Source: Phalacrocorax aristotelis (taxonomy: Eukaryota > Chordata > Aves > Suliformes > Phalacrocoracidae). From it: a stretch of 64,000 nucleotides of DNA. The stretch spans positions 11,097,638 through 11,161,637 of the forward strand of contig NC_134283.1 in NCBI RefSeq assembly GCF_949628215.1, in the 5' to 3' direction. Made by a program: the position numbers and the translations under genes. This document shows, one piece after another, positions 11,301 to 22,099 of the stretch (position 1 is the first letter of the stretch; each line of letters opens with the position of its first letter). The notes under the pieces were generated by a model. That model worked only from the letters and a program-made list of their open reading frames with translations. It did not search any database and had not been told where the DNA came from.

Positions 11301-14300
11301 CAGCAATGCAGGTTAAGGTTACTTTATTCTTCACCTTTCTGTGAAGTTAACACATTTTTTGATTTAATGCATGTGCTAACAGATGTAAAGGTTGCTGGGA
11401 TCTTGGAGGGTTATTAGCAATTCATTCAGTACTGCAGTATAAATATGAGGCTGGGTGAACTATTGGGTGAGTTATACAGGACTCTTTTGCTACATTCGTT
11501 TTTGTATTGGACATTTTGTGTTGCCAGTGTTAAGTCCATGTGTGATGAATCCCAACAATTTAAAAAGCAATGTATGAAGTGGCATTCTGATAGCAAGAAT
11601 TCTAAAGACATTAGTAAATATTTCAGTCTTTAACCAGATATGATGAAATTCTAGTGTTTTGTTTTTCTTAATTGTTATATAGCCAGTTGTTTGGAGAAGA
11701 AGATGCTGATCAAGAAGTCTCTCCTGACAGAGCTGATCCTGAAGCTGCCTGTGAGTAAGCTTGTAGCTTACCCTGTTACTGAAATGTTCTATTTCAGAGA
11801 TTATGACTTGTTTCTGTACATTTCCTGAGGTTAGAGACTTCAGCTCGACTTTTCTTTTAAGAGGACTCCATTTACTGTACCCTTGGACAACAAGAATTTG
11901 GGGGGTGTTAACAGTAGTTTCCCTTCCAGAACTTCCTGTACACTGTGCATAATTTGGCTCCCTCATACTGCTGCTTATTAGATACTTGAAAAAATTTCAG
12001 TGTTTTTAGTTAACATAATGCATAGCAGGGGTTTTTGCATGGAGAATGTGCAATAAATACTCTTCAGAATGACAATAATGTAATAGTTTCACCTGCCAGA
12101 ACTGTGGCCTTTGTGGGCCTAAAACATTATTAAAATTATTACTTCAGTTCTTGTGAAAACTTTTTAATAAAGTGTAAGATGGGTCACTCGCAGTGACTAA
12201 TTTTTCTCAGATAGTGTTTTTAGAACAGCTGTGAGAAACGCAGTCGATACACTCTCTAATCATAAAGTTTCAGTTAACACAGCCAGTGCAAGATATGTGA
12301 TTTAGATTAAGAGGCTTGTATCTGGAGACTCCTGTTCCCTCTGCAGCAAACCATCTTCCCTATGTGCACAGAAACTTGAAGTGAAAAGTGAGCTTGAAGT
12401 GCAAATTAAATATAACTGGTCTTCACAGGGTGGCCTTCCCCCCCCCCCCCCCCCGTATATTTTGATCTGTTGGAGTGCTTCCTTCCCTACAGCTGGGAGG
12501 CTTGTCTTTTGAACTGAAGACTGAGAACTGAGTGATAATTTGTAGTCACTCTGCATTTTCCGCTCCTGGCTGAGGGATTGCAAGGAAATAACAGGGATCG
12601 TGCTTGAACTCTTCCAGCCTGAAACACTTCAGTGTTAATCTACATAGGAAATATGCCCATTTTGAGATATGTTTTTGTAGCTATTACATATTTTTTCTGT
12701 AAGGCCAGTAACCATAGTTACTATGAAGGTGAATAAGCATCATTGTTTGTTGCTTCTTTTGGATCCTTTGACAGATGAATGGGCTTGGGAGAGGGAGCTT
12801 AGAGGATCCTCTAACTCTTCAGATTCTCTGAACATCAGATAGTGATCACTCAACAGGTTGTTCCTATGGGAAGTGCAGAATGAAATAGCTGAGACTTAAA
12901 AAGAGCGGCATATAAACTCACTTAAAAAAACGGCTGTTCAGCATGCATGATTAAGCAGTCACTTAGAATAATAAAGATAAGGACTAACTGCAAAAAGTAG
13001 TAGACAGCTTCACAGTGCAAAATGACGGCAATGAGACATAAGATTTGGTGCAGATAAATATGATGCAAATGATGCATCGGTGAAAGGGGGTAAACATTCA
13101 CAAGTTTGCATATAAAGTGATGTTCTCTGAGTTGATTTTTCTCATTCAGTTCATTCAGTCAAGATGTTAATAGTTTTATGAAAACATCAACCTGCTGCTT
13201 ATTAGGAATCACAACAGCAATTGCTGGATGTGACTGAGAAAGAAACACGAAACGAACAGCATCTGTATGTGTGGAATTTTTTTGTATAGGAGTAACCAGA
13301 GGTAGAAAGCAGATTTTTTAAAATCTTTTTTTTTTTCCCTTTTGTGTTGAAGTTCTAACCAAATGAAGACTCTTCTGCCAGGGAAAAAGAGTACTAAGGG
13401 GATGGTTAGAGATTTATGAAATCGCAACATTATGTGGAGAAAATTAATAGGAAGTGATTGTTCACTGTTTCTGCCAATAAAGGAATTAGGTGACATCAAG
13501 TTAAATTAGGGAGTTGCAGAAGCAAATAGGAGAAGTTGCACTGTGTCTAATTCAGGTCTTGTTCGGCACAGTAAAGCCATTTTATGGTCCCTGCATAATT
13601 TTGGTTAATGACTTGGTGAAATATTTGGACGTGTTTTTCCTTTTTTTGAATTAAAATATTGGCTAACACTTTATTAATAGGGGAGCCAGCAGAAGCAGAA
13701 GCCAGAGCACGAGCATCCAATGAAGATGGTGAGATTAAACGTGTTTCAACTAAGGAGTGGGCTAAATCAACTGGATACGATCCAGTTAAACTTTTTACTA
13801 AGGTATCTTCTTTACTCCCAATAAATGTCTTTATTTGAAGTGTATGAGGTGCTTTAAAGTTAAGTCAAAACCCAGTTTGGACACTTAATGCTAGCCATCA
13901 ATTATGCAATTACGTTATGACTTCCACCAATTTTGCTGTGATGTTGGTCTTTTACAACGCTTGCTTGTTTTACAGTGTTCCATCTGTGTCTGTACAGATG
14001 GCTTCAACAGCTTGTCCATACTGTATGGAAAAAAATTCATTCAAATTACTTTTAATGTGAAAAGGAAAACTTGAGTTCTGTAGGAGTTTCACTGGGCGTA
14101 ATCAGAACCAGTCTGAGGACCTAAAAGCTATCAGTCATCTTCTGTGTATAATCAGGGTCTGACATAAGAAAATACAAACTGGTTTAGGAGTTCTTCTTCT
14201 AAATAGTTGCTGAAAGTGGATAAATAAAGGAAATAGTATACAATGTAATGTTGATAGTTAGTAATAACTTTACTTTAGAAATTCACTGGCATGTAGGTAA

Positions 14301-17300
14301 TATCTCAGAGAGACTATACAAAGAGCTGTAGTGATGGCTGCAGTAGGCACACGAACCCACTGTTTGGACAATTGTTTCTTGATTTTTACTTTACACCCCC
14401 CCCCAGTCAGAGCTGTGTCTGTGTTATGCAATAGGTGTTAGAGAATGGGGAATAATGAGTTTTTCAAATCTGGGTGGATTTTTTTCCCCTGTGGAGTTTG
14501 GTTTTTATTTATGTGGTTGAAAATATTTTTCAGGCAGAGGAGCAAAACCTCATAAATCTAATGCTGATTTTTCAATTTCAGAGCAAATGTAAACATAAAG
14601 TATGTCTCTATTTTTCTCCCCTTTCATTTTAATGTTTTTGTTGGGTTTTTTTTAATGTTTCCTAGCTTTTCAAAGATGATATTAGATATCTACTGACAAT
14701 GGATAAGCTGTGGAGGAAAAGAAAGCCTCCGGTGCCACTGGACTGGGCCGAGGTACAAAATCAAGGTAATTGTCCCTTTTCCCACTGAATACCTGTAAGT
14801 CATAGCTGCTGGTTTTTAATGCATCTCTGCAATATATACACTTTCTCACTGACACAAGTGAGTACTGGTAATGAACACATTAATTCTTTGCGATTCTTGA
14901 AAAATTTAGATTTTTCTTTATATAGAAAATGTGTTTTCTAAAATTGTTTTGCAATTGTTATTTTAGATACTTGGTATTTGCTGTAGAAAAATCACATTTC
15001 ACAAAATTACATGTCAGCTTATTCTAGGAGACCTTACCATAAGCACCAATACATTTATCTCTAAAAGCTGAGTTTTGCTGAAAATTCACATTTACTGTAA
15101 TTTGTGCATGTCTAGGCAATTGATACAAGCATAGCTTTAGTTGTAGTTTTAAATGCAGATTTGTTGTAAAATCTTGGGGCTACTGCAGTTTGAGATTGTT
15201 CTTCAATTTAGAAATTACTTAATTTTGCTGAAATTGGAAAATTCTTAGCTCTTTCAGAGAACTTATTTGGGATCTGTAAGTATTCCTGATATTTTTTTTT
15301 CTTTTCCCAAAGAGAAAAACATAACTGACCCACAAAATGAATCCTCTGCGGTCTTGAAAGATCAGCAGGTTCTCGATGTCAAGAGCTATGCACACTTATT
15401 TTCAAAGAGTGTTGAAACCCTGAGGCTTCACCTGGCTGAGAAGGGCGATGGAGCAGAGCTTATATGGGATAAGGTTAGTTTGCCAAATACATAAGAACCA
15501 GTTATACTCTACATATGTAGTGCAAATATTAATTGGACTCATTCAGTTTAGTTCTGAAATAGTACTACTTAAAAATGTCTGGCACCTCACTGAAAGTACT
15601 TTCAGTGCTTATAAACAAATATATACTTTAAATACTCTATTTTGTAACTCACCGAGTGTAGGAATTAACTATTGTGATGTAAAATAATTTACCAACTTTA
15701 AAAACCATAAATCTAGAGCTATTTGTAATATTTTTGGGGTTTTTATATTTTAATATTTTAATTATTAATTTTAAATTAATAATTTAATGCAATTGTATTT
15801 TTTCCTTTTTAGCTTTCTCTAAAACATGCTCTTATACAACAGTTTGTAGCTAGAGTTCTACTGAGTTGTCCATAGTAATTAGCTCTGACAGTAGGTATGT
15901 GATATATTACAAGTTTTGCTGAAGAAAAACAAGAAAATAATTTTGTCTTTGAGCACCAGAGACAGTGTAATCTTCCTGCAGTCATATGTCATGTGGCATA
16001 AGGAAAAAAAGTCACTTGTAAATAGGAGGACAAAACAGTAAAACAGTGTAACAACAGATAGTAAAAATACTGCTTTCTGAAACACTGATTTTTGAAACTG
16101 TGCATAAAACATTGTAAGGTTTAGGAATTAGATGTTATTTTGAGCATACAAGGCATTTGATTAATATTAATACACTAACCCAGTATGAAAATACTAAGTT
16201 CTAAACATGTATTTAAAGTACGTGTATTTAAAGTCTGAACATACCATCTGAAGGAGGAAGTATGTTGACTTTAAAATGGAATATTATACAGGCTTGTTTT
16301 TAACTTTGTTTTTGAGATTTTGGGAACCATGTGTTGCAGACTTTTTCCAATGAGTAATCTGATTTTTAAATACTTTTTCTATTAACTTCTTGCCAGGATG
16401 ACCCTTCTGCAATGGATTTTGTCACTTCTGCTGCGAACCTCAGGATGCATGTTTTCAGTATGAATATGAAGAGCAGATTTGATATCAAGTGTAAGGATAA
16501 AACATAACATATTATTTAATGAAAATTATCTCATTTACTGTTAAAAATCTGCCTACTCTTCCTTGTTTTGCAGCAATGGCAGGAAATATTATCCCAGCTA
16601 TAGCTACTACTAATGCAGTAATAGCTGGTCTGATAGTGCTGGAGGGTTTGAAGATTTTATCAGGAAAAATAGATCAGTGTAGAACGGTAAGTTGGAATAA
16701 GACACTTTCTTGTTATTCATTATTTGTTTAAAAGCCACATTTAACCTGCTTTGGCTATTGTGTAGTTTTACTGTCTCTCACGTGTTGTTGCTTCAGTAGA
16801 TTCTGAATGTGTTGGGAACTTTCAGCTCCAATGAAAAAGAAGTGGAAGTCTCAAGGATTATTACATTCCTCTGATTTAATGAAAATTGGCTGTTGTATAG
16901 GAGAGAGAACCAGACTGACATCACTTGAAACGTGGTTGTTTCACGTTACAGATCTATTTGGCAATAGCTGGTCAGTGAACGCAGGTGTCATTGCAGACTG
17001 GCCATAATATGCACTTTCTCCTGTACAGCAGGCATGTCAAAGAGGATTAGGGAATAGGACTACCTGTGAAACTAAGAGAATAAATCTGTAGGAAAATAGG
17101 TCTTATGAGTGCTGTTACTTACAGAATAATTTGGGGGTTTTTTTTCTCTGTCCTCAAGATTTTTCTGAACAAGCAGCCAAATCCCAGAAAGAAGCTATTG
17201 GTTCCTTGTGCTTTGGATCCACCAAATCCTAACTGTTATGTATGCGCAAGTAAGCCAGAAGTGACTGTGAAACTTAACGTACACAAAGTTACTGTGCTAA

Positions 17301-20300
17301 CACTCCAGGATAAGGTAAATCTTGAATATTAGCTACGGCTTTCATTTTTATTCTAATACTGTGAGTGATTAAAGTTAGGTTTTTGTTACATATATTTTGA
17401 CCAAACATCAGCTGTTGATATTTGCTCATTTTGCATTTCTCGCAGCTACAAGAAGACCTAGATTAGCCAGTGTGCTTCTTGCTCATTTGTGATGTAGGTC
17501 TTGTGAAAGAATGTTTGTATTTGGAAATTTTTGGTGGTTTTAAAGCCTGTTCATACCTAACAGCAAAACACTAAATTTGTATTTCAGTTGAATAGTTCGG
17601 TAGCCACATTACAGTTGGGTAGTCACAACTGATTTGTAATTCTGTCATTTTATGAAGGATTCTAAAAAATTTTTCAGTATATCTGAACCTGTAGGTTTCA
17701 GACAGCAAAAATAATTGTTTTGTTGGTGGAGGTTAAAAAAAAAGCATAGGCTTTCAGCAGATGCCTGAAAATGAGCCAGGATAAGAAAATCAACATAATT
17801 CAAGGTTCTTTTCTTTTACTAATTGTTTTTTAAGTGAGATATTGATTAAATAATTTTATTCATCTTTTCAGATAGTGAAAGAAAAATTTGCTATGGTAGC
17901 ACCAGATGTACAAATAGATGATGGAAAAGGAACTATTCTTATCTCTTCAGAAGAAGGAGAAACAGAAGGTATGCATACTGAAGCTGTTTAGATAAGAGTA
18001 GATAAAAACTAGGAAGAAACCAAGATATACAGAATGGAAGTATAGTAAATGTTTTAGTGTTCATCCTGTAAACTAATATTTGAAGAGAACTGGATTTGCA
18101 AGTATTTAAGTGCTACAAGCCTGCATGTCCAGTTCAGTTTTTCTATATAAAGTGCTTTTCACTTGGCGTGTCAGGATTCCTTTCAAGAAGAGGTATTCAG
18201 CTATGAAAGCACACCAGTTACTTTCCTCTGTTGGCAAATCCTGTTCATTTTCTTGTTCTTGGATTGTGGTCTTTTTATGATGCTTGTAGGCACTGTTGTA
18301 ATACAAATACTATCTCCAAAATGCTCCTAATATAACAATAGTGAAATGCTTGAACACAATGCATGAGGGGTAAAAGAGTCAAACGTAAGCAGTTTTAACT
18401 CCTGATAGTCTTAAACATCAGCTTTTACTTTAAATATAGCTAATAAATGGTAATCTTATGTTTCTACATGAAACTTCTGGAGTACTTGTTTCCTCATATT
18501 TATTCTGGTGTAAAGGATCTTTGTATAAATAGCTGTATACACTGCAGTTTTTCCACTATTTTTCTAGCCAATAACCACAGGAAATTATCAGACTTTGGAA
18601 TTCGAAATGGCAGTCGACTACAAGCAGATGATTTCCTCCAGGACTATACACTGCTAATCAATGTGCTTCATAGGTAAGGATTCTGAAAAAATTATTTTTG
18701 TGTATGTATGTAGAACAGTTCCACAGGGAATTTCCAACTCAGAATTTTAAATTCATTAGTAAAGCTCGAAAATTAAGCTGTGGAAAGAAAATACAGAGGT
18801 AAAAGAGGAACTGTTATTTTTGTTATGAATTTACAGAGTTTAGGTGGGTTTGGTTTTGGTTTTTTTTACAACAGTATTTGGAAAAGGTTTATCTGAATAA
18901 TTTGTCATTACACAACACAAAAATACAGTGCAAAACCAAATTTACTTTTGGGGCAGCCAACAAGTGAGAAACTGCTGTTTGAAAAATAAAAGTGAAAAAA
19001 GGGCAACCTCCCCCTGCCCCAGTCTGCTGGGTAGTAGATCCTTGGCTTGCCTACCTGTGTTCAGATACAGCAATGCAAATAGAAGTCACTTTGAAATAAT
19101 TGGTGTGTGTTATTTAACCCCAGATAAGTAATATACAGATTCTGTAGAGTAAATTAACACACTGTGCTTTCAGTGAGAATGGGAATGTGACATTGAGGAA
19201 GAAAGGTAAGCACAGGTGATGATTTTTCTCATTCCTAAGCATTTGAAGTCACAGGACTGGGCAGAACAGTGTTTACGAATAGAGACAGCATAAATTATAA
19301 AGGAGAACTGAACAGATATTCCTCTGTTCTCAATATGTTTTTCTCATTTTGTTGTAGTTGCAGGGTGCTCTAATACTTGAGTGATATACTTTGTGAAAAA
19401 GACAGTTTTTTATTTTTACCTGGTTGTTTAAAAGCATATGGATTTTTCTGCAGTGAAGACCTAGAAAAAGATGTAGAATTTGAAGTTGTTGGTGATACCC
19501 CTGAAAAAGTTGGCCCTAAACCATCAGAATCAGCATCCAAGAACATTACAAATGGTAGTGATGATGGAGCGCAACCCTCAACATCAACAGGTAAGTAACA
19601 GTAGTCAGTATTGAATTTAACCAAATAGTCTTTCAGTACGGTGCAGTCCTATTAAAATAGTTGTCTTCAGTTTTAGGACTTAACTTTGCCAACATGAAAT
19701 AAAAGGCATTTAAGTTGCCTCTGTGTATAAATATAGTATTAAATAGAAAAATGCACATTTACAGCTGTTACAAAATGCACATTTGAGACTGTTACAAAGG
19801 TTTACAGTAAATACACCTTGAAATTATATAATTTAATTTGCAAGGGCTTAGTGGGGTGTCATCTTAAGTGCATCATTTGCACAGTGATTTAAGTAAATTC
19901 AGACCCATTCTATCTGATGGTCGCTCTATTGCTTGACAAAAAAGAATCAACCAAATTTGTCACTTTCTCCCTATGGATTAAAAATTACTTTGTGGATGTC
20001 TTTGTGTTTTATTTTGTTAATTTAAGAAGATGTCGTTATTGCCTGCTTACAGAATAATTATTTTTCACTTGTCAGGCAAAGCATGGCAGGAAAATAGTAT
20101 TTGCTATCCAGGAAGAAGTACTATCACCTTCCTAACATAGGGTGTTTCTTTGAACAGTCAGAATAGTTTAACTCAGAGGAATATGGGATGCTTAAGCACT
20201 GAAAGCTAATTTACTGGGAACATCATACTGTTTTATAGGGATAGCATATGAATCTGAATACTACTTGTGCCGTGTAAGTTAGGTATCTGTAGATCTGTCT

Positions 20301-21219
20301 TGCACTCTTGGATGATGCTCCTTTGCCTGTTGAATGGTCCTATTTAAGTGCACAGTATGCAATCACTTCCCCTTGGCTCCAGTTTCAGGGGAGATCGAAT
20401 GTTAAGGGTATTGCTGCAACTTATTTTAAATTATATTAAAAAAAACTAACATGAAATTAGTTTTTAGAGTGAATCTGTACTTCGAAACACAAAAAATCCA
20501 CTAGATGTCTTTTAAAGTTCACCTTTGGTTCCATTTTCCTTTCTTTATACTATCCATTGTTATCCTTTAGCTCTTTGAGTCTGCTCACCCTTCCACTCCT
20601 CCTTCTCTTTGCACATTCTCTCTCTCAGGGAGCATGGCTTCTAGTGGGAGTTCCACTGAATGCACTAGGGAAAGGAGAGGCTGGACTACAGCTCAGTGTG
20701 TGTAACAGCTCTTTTTTGAAGGACTGCTGCAGACAGTGTGCAATTCTTCTATTTCGTACATGCAAAACAAAATTATGCTATTTCCCATATTTCTGGGTTA
20801 TTGCAGGATTTTCCATACCTCTAGTGAAGAGGGAATAACCATGTGAAAAGCCTATTTTATACTGATTTTAGAGAAAATCAAAATACTCTTATGGTTGAAT
20901 GACAAAGAATATGGACAAATAATGCTCCAAGATATAGTAGTTGTATTAGAGACATTCTTATCTTTATGTATGAAACTTGGTTTGAGAGTAGACTATCTTT
21001 ACAGTTTGCATTTGAAGTAAAAACATGTATTTTGCAGCTCCAGATCAGGACGATCTATTGATTGTCGATTCTGAAGATGAAGGTACTTCAAGCAATGTTG
21101 ATGATGATATGGAAAATAAAAGCCGCAAGAGAAAACTAGAAGATAAAGAGTGTGTCAGTACAAAGAGAGTGCGTACTGAGCAGACAGAAGAGCAAGATGA
21201 AATTATAGCATTAGACTGA
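4570..21219 (+). CDS. UBA2: UBA2 (SAE2), catalytic subunit of the SUMO-activating E1 enzyme
   Basis: UBA2 pairs with SAE1 in the nucleus to adenylate SUMO, carry it as a thioester and pass it to UBC9. The 17 exons are 4570-4713, 8534-8617, 8884-8954, 10091-10155, 10631-10731, 10894-11015, 11683-11750, 13681-13802, 14666-14765, 15313-15473, 16397-16490, 16574-16686, 17159-17314, 17872-17968, 18568-18673, 19454-19590 and 21038-21219. They total 1923 nt, giving 640 residues, the length I recall for human UBA2, and all phases agree. Visible elements are the nucleotide loop GAGGIG at 26-31, Asp50, the N58/R61/K74 ATP-site residues, zinc ligands Cys160/Cys163 and Cys441/Cys444, catalytic Cys175 in PGCTIRNTP, a ubiquitin-fold domain around 445-550, and a tail with a SUMO-interaction-like LLIVDSEDE and a basic KSRKRK signal. 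The start ATG has a purine at -3 and opens directly into the conserved domain. No break was found; the gene appears intact. Confidence 0.96.
4714..8533 (+). other. UBA2: UBA2 intron 1
   Basis: The largest UBA2 intron (3.8 kb). Its first 600 bp are the downstream half of the CpG island and are packed with G-runs on the + strand; the rest is AT-rich. I recognise no exon or mobile element in it. Confidence 0.85.
8534..8617 (+). CDS. UBA2: UBA2 exon 2 (residues 49-76)
   Basis: Encodes [18 protein letters not shown] and the following [10 protein letters not shown], with the ATP/Mg-site residues Asp50, Asn58, Arg61 and Lys74. The acceptor is tttgtag and the donor CAG|gtgagg. Both ends are phase 0. 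Confidence 0.95.
8884..8954 (+). CDS. UBA2: UBA2 exon 3 (residues 77-100)
   Basis: Encodes [14 protein letters not shown] through AYHDSIM of the adenylation domain and ends within an Asn codon (AA|gtatgt). Confidence 0.95.
8955..10090 (+). other. UBA2: UBA2 intron 3
   Basis: A 1.1 kb AT-rich intron with a short GT run near 9299-9309. Nothing else recognised. Confidence 0.85.
10091..10155 (+). CDS. UBA2: UBA2 exon 4 (residues 100-122)
   Basis: Encodes [20 protein letters not shown], including the ALDNR nucleotide-contact segment. Acceptor tctgtag, donor AGAG|gtgaag. Confidence 0.95.
10156..10630 (+). other. UBA2: UBA2 intron 4
   Basis: A 475 bp AT-rich intron; nothing recognised. Confidence 0.85.
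10631..10731 (+). CDS. UBA2: UBA2 exon 5 (residues 122-155)
   Basis: Encodes [20 protein letters not shown] then [14 protein letters not shown]. The donor AAG|gttagg is weaker than consensus, but the phase and the continuation into exon 6 are unambiguous. Confidence 0.94.
10894..11015 (+). CDS. UBA2: UBA2 exon 6 (residues 156-196), catalytic cysteine
   Basis: Carries zinc ligands Cys160 and Cys163 (ECYEC) and the SUMO-thioester cysteine Cys175 in [13 protein letters not shown], equivalent to human Cys173. Acceptor caccag, donor AA|gtaagt. Confidence 0.95.
11016..11682 (+). other. UBA2: UBA2 intron 6
   Basis: A 667 bp intron with several T homopolymers (11027-11040, 11130-11139). The open frames on both strands at 11426-11633 have no codon or family support. 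Confidence 0.85.
11683..11750 (+). CDS. UBA2: UBA2 exon 7 (residues 196-219)
   Basis: Encodes [21 protein letters not shown] in the catalytic cysteine domain and ends inside a Trp codon (T|gtgagt). Confidence 0.94.
11751..13680 (+). other. UBA2: UBA2 intron 7
   Basis: A 1.9 kb intron containing a run of 17 C at 12438-12454. No exon or recognisable interspersed repeat was seen. Confidence 0.85.
12438..12454. repeat. C17 homopolymer
   Basis: Seventeen consecutive C on the + strand in UBA2 intron 7, a likely length-polymorphic or sequencing-sensitive tract. Confidence 0.9.
13681..13802 (+). CDS. UBA2: UBA2 exon 8 (residues 219-259)
   Basis: Completes the Trp codon and encodes [20 protein letters not shown] followed by the [19 protein letters not shown] block. 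An internal GGTGAG looks like a donor, but family sequence shows it is coding (Asp-Gly-Glu). Confidence 0.94.
13803..14665 (+). other. UBA2: UBA2 intron 8
   Basis: An 863 bp intron, AT-rich, with a C-run at about 14396-14405. Nothing else recognised. Confidence 0.85.
14666..14765 (+). CDS. UBA2: UBA2 exon 9 (residues 260-293)
   Basis: Encodes [20 protein letters not shown] and [13 protein letters not shown]. Acceptor tcctag, donor CAAG|gtaatt. Confidence 0.94.
14766..15312 (+). other. UBA2: UBA2 intron 9
   Basis: A 547 bp AT-rich intron; only the T-rich tract before exon 10 stands out. Confidence 0.85.
15313..15473 (+). CDS. UBA2: UBA2 exon 10 (residues 293-346)
   Basis: Starts in the least conserved linker ([15 protein letters not shown]), then [18 protein letters not shown] and [14 protein letters not shown]. 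The acceptor reads cccaaag: AAG rather than the usual CAG/TAG, behind a strong T tract. Donor AAG|gttagt. Confidence 0.93.
15474..16396 (+). other. UBA2: UBA2 intron 10
   Basis: A 923 bp intron with an almost pure A/T segment at 15726-15795 that contains a perfect 12-bp inverted repeat (15760-15784). Confidence 0.85.
15760..15784. repeat. Perfect 12-bp inverted repeat, 1-nt spacer
   Basis: AATTATTAATTT at 15760-15771 is the exact reverse complement of 15773-15784, separated by one T, within an A/T-only stretch of UBA2 intron 10. Confidence 0.9.
16397..16490 (+). CDS. UBA2: UBA2 exon 11 (residues 347-378)
   Basis: Encodes [20 protein letters not shown] and [10 protein letters not shown], the core of the adenylation domain. 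Ends in a split Ser codon. Confidence 0.95.
16574..16686 (+). CDS. UBA2: UBA2 exon 12 (residues 378-415)
   Basis: Encodes [19 protein letters not shown] and [17 protein letters not shown]. The preceding intron is only 83 bp, the shortest in the gene. Confidence 0.95.
17159..17314 (+). CDS. UBA2: UBA2 exon 13 (residues 416-467)
   Basis: Encodes [16 protein letters not shown] and the second zinc-ligand pair Cys441/Cys444 in NCYVC, then enters the ubiquitin-fold domain (VTVLTLQDK). The acceptor is ctcaag, again AAG. Confidence 0.94.
17315..17871 (+). other. UBA2: UBA2 intron 13
   Basis: A 557 bp AT-rich intron; nothing recognised. (Intron 12, 16687-17158, is likewise featureless.). Confidence 0.85.
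17872..17968 (+). CDS. UBA2: UBA2 exon 14 (residues 468-500)
   Basis: Ubiquitin-fold domain, the UBC9-docking part: [20 protein letters not shown] followed by [11 protein letters not shown]. Donor GAAG|gtatgc. Confidence 0.95.
17969..18567 (+). other. UBA2: UBA2 intron 14
   Basis: A 599 bp AT-rich intron; nothing recognised. Confidence 0.85.
18568..18673 (+). CDS. UBA2: UBA2 exon 15 (residues 500-535)
   Basis: Ubiquitin-fold domain: [20 protein letters not shown] then [14 protein letters not shown]. Donor AG|gtaagg in phase 2. Confidence 0.95.
18674..19453 (+). other. UBA2: UBA2 intron 15
   Basis: A 780 bp AT-rich intron; nothing recognised. Confidence 0.85.
19454..19590 (+). CDS. UBA2: UBA2 exon 16 (residues 535-581)
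   Basis: Encodes [20 protein letters not shown] and the [15 protein letters not shown] linker to the regulatory tail. Acceptor ctgcag, donor ACAG|gtaagt. Confidence 0.94.
19591..21037 (+). other. UBA2: UBA2 intron 16
   Basis: A 1.4 kb intron containing an imperfect 24-bp tandem duplication at 19748-19795. The open frame at 20557-20838 lies wholly in the intron and shows no family resemblance. Confidence 0.85.
19748..19795. repeat. Imperfect 24-bp tandem duplication
   Basis: Two adjacent 24-bp units starting AAAATGCACATTT and ending CTGTTAC differ only at four consecutive central bases. Located in UBA2 intron 16. Confidence 0.85.
21038..21219 (+). CDS. UBA2: UBA2 exon 17 (residues 581-640 and stop)
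   Basis: Encodes the acidic/basic C-terminal tail: hydrophobic-acidic LLIVDSEDE (587-595), a SUMO-interaction-like motif; basic KSRKRK (608-613) plus KRVR (623-626), consistent with a bipartite nuclear signal; and a final acidic segment ending IALD, then TGA at 21217-21219. Confidence 0.94.
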
Positions 21220-21922
21220 ACATGCAAATGCCCCTTGACAAAGTGATTCAGATAATGTAATACAGTAACAGCATATTGTGTTGGGATGTGAAAAGTGTCC
21301 AGAACTAGCCTAATTTTAAGGTCTTTGTTGCAAGTGAATACCAAACCACTGGCTTCAGTAATTTGTGTCTGTTTCTCTTGATAATGAAGCTCTCATCTTA
21401 ATAGACTCTTTCAGAAGTTTTTCCATATTAATTCGATATATTAAATGTAGTAAAAACATAGTTTATGAATACTTACAGATAAGTATTTGCTTAAACAGTC
21501 ATGGAAAAAGCATGTTATTTTTGTGTAAATACCTTTTAGGTTTAATTCAATAGGACAAAAAATACTCTTGTTTAGTAAAGCGTCATCATCTGATGCCCAG
21601 GTTTAAAATGACTACATTTTTATTTTTTGCTTGAAGAAAAATATTTTTAGCCTAGTCCTAAACGTTTTTCACACCCTGAACCAAGTAAAGAAGAAAATTC
21701 AATACAGCAAATTAGTGCCATGTTTTAACAGTGCTCTTAAACTTCAACTGGCACTATGTACATTACTGTAAAACTGTTAATTTACTCAAGTTTTTCAGCT
21801 CGTACTGCCTGGTATGTCAATGTAAGAAGCAAATTTTTGTGTATTGTTACAGTTTCAGGTTATTTATATTTGATGTTTTGTAAACTCAGATACTACTACT
21901 ATACTGTACATCTGATGGACCA

Positions 21923-21928
21923 AATAAA
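21923..21928 (+). promoter_or_regulatory. UBA2: UBA2 poly(A) signal, proximal
   Basis: Canonical AATAAA about 705 nt after the stop codon, with a T/G-containing stretch shortly after (ttgctatatttgcttgc). Confidence 0.6.
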
Positions 21929-22099
21929 TGACATCTGAAATACTTGCTATATTTGCTTGCACAGTCCAAGTTTATGCTGACTTATGGGATTTTACAATGT
22001 ATAGCCTTCAAAAATTACTGTTATTTTCATTTTTCTAAACATAACCGCGTAGTACAGAACTTAAGCTTCACTTGTTTGAGGTGAAAGGGGAATTTTTTT

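Noticed and set aside
13726-13735. GGTGAG inside UBA2 exon 8 as a donor site
   Set aside because: The family sequence continues through it in frame to the donor at 13803.
20557-20838. Open frame in UBA2 intron 16 as an extra exon
   Set aside because: Including it would disrupt the conserved exon 16-17 junction; no splice sites frame it and it has no resemblance to UBA2.
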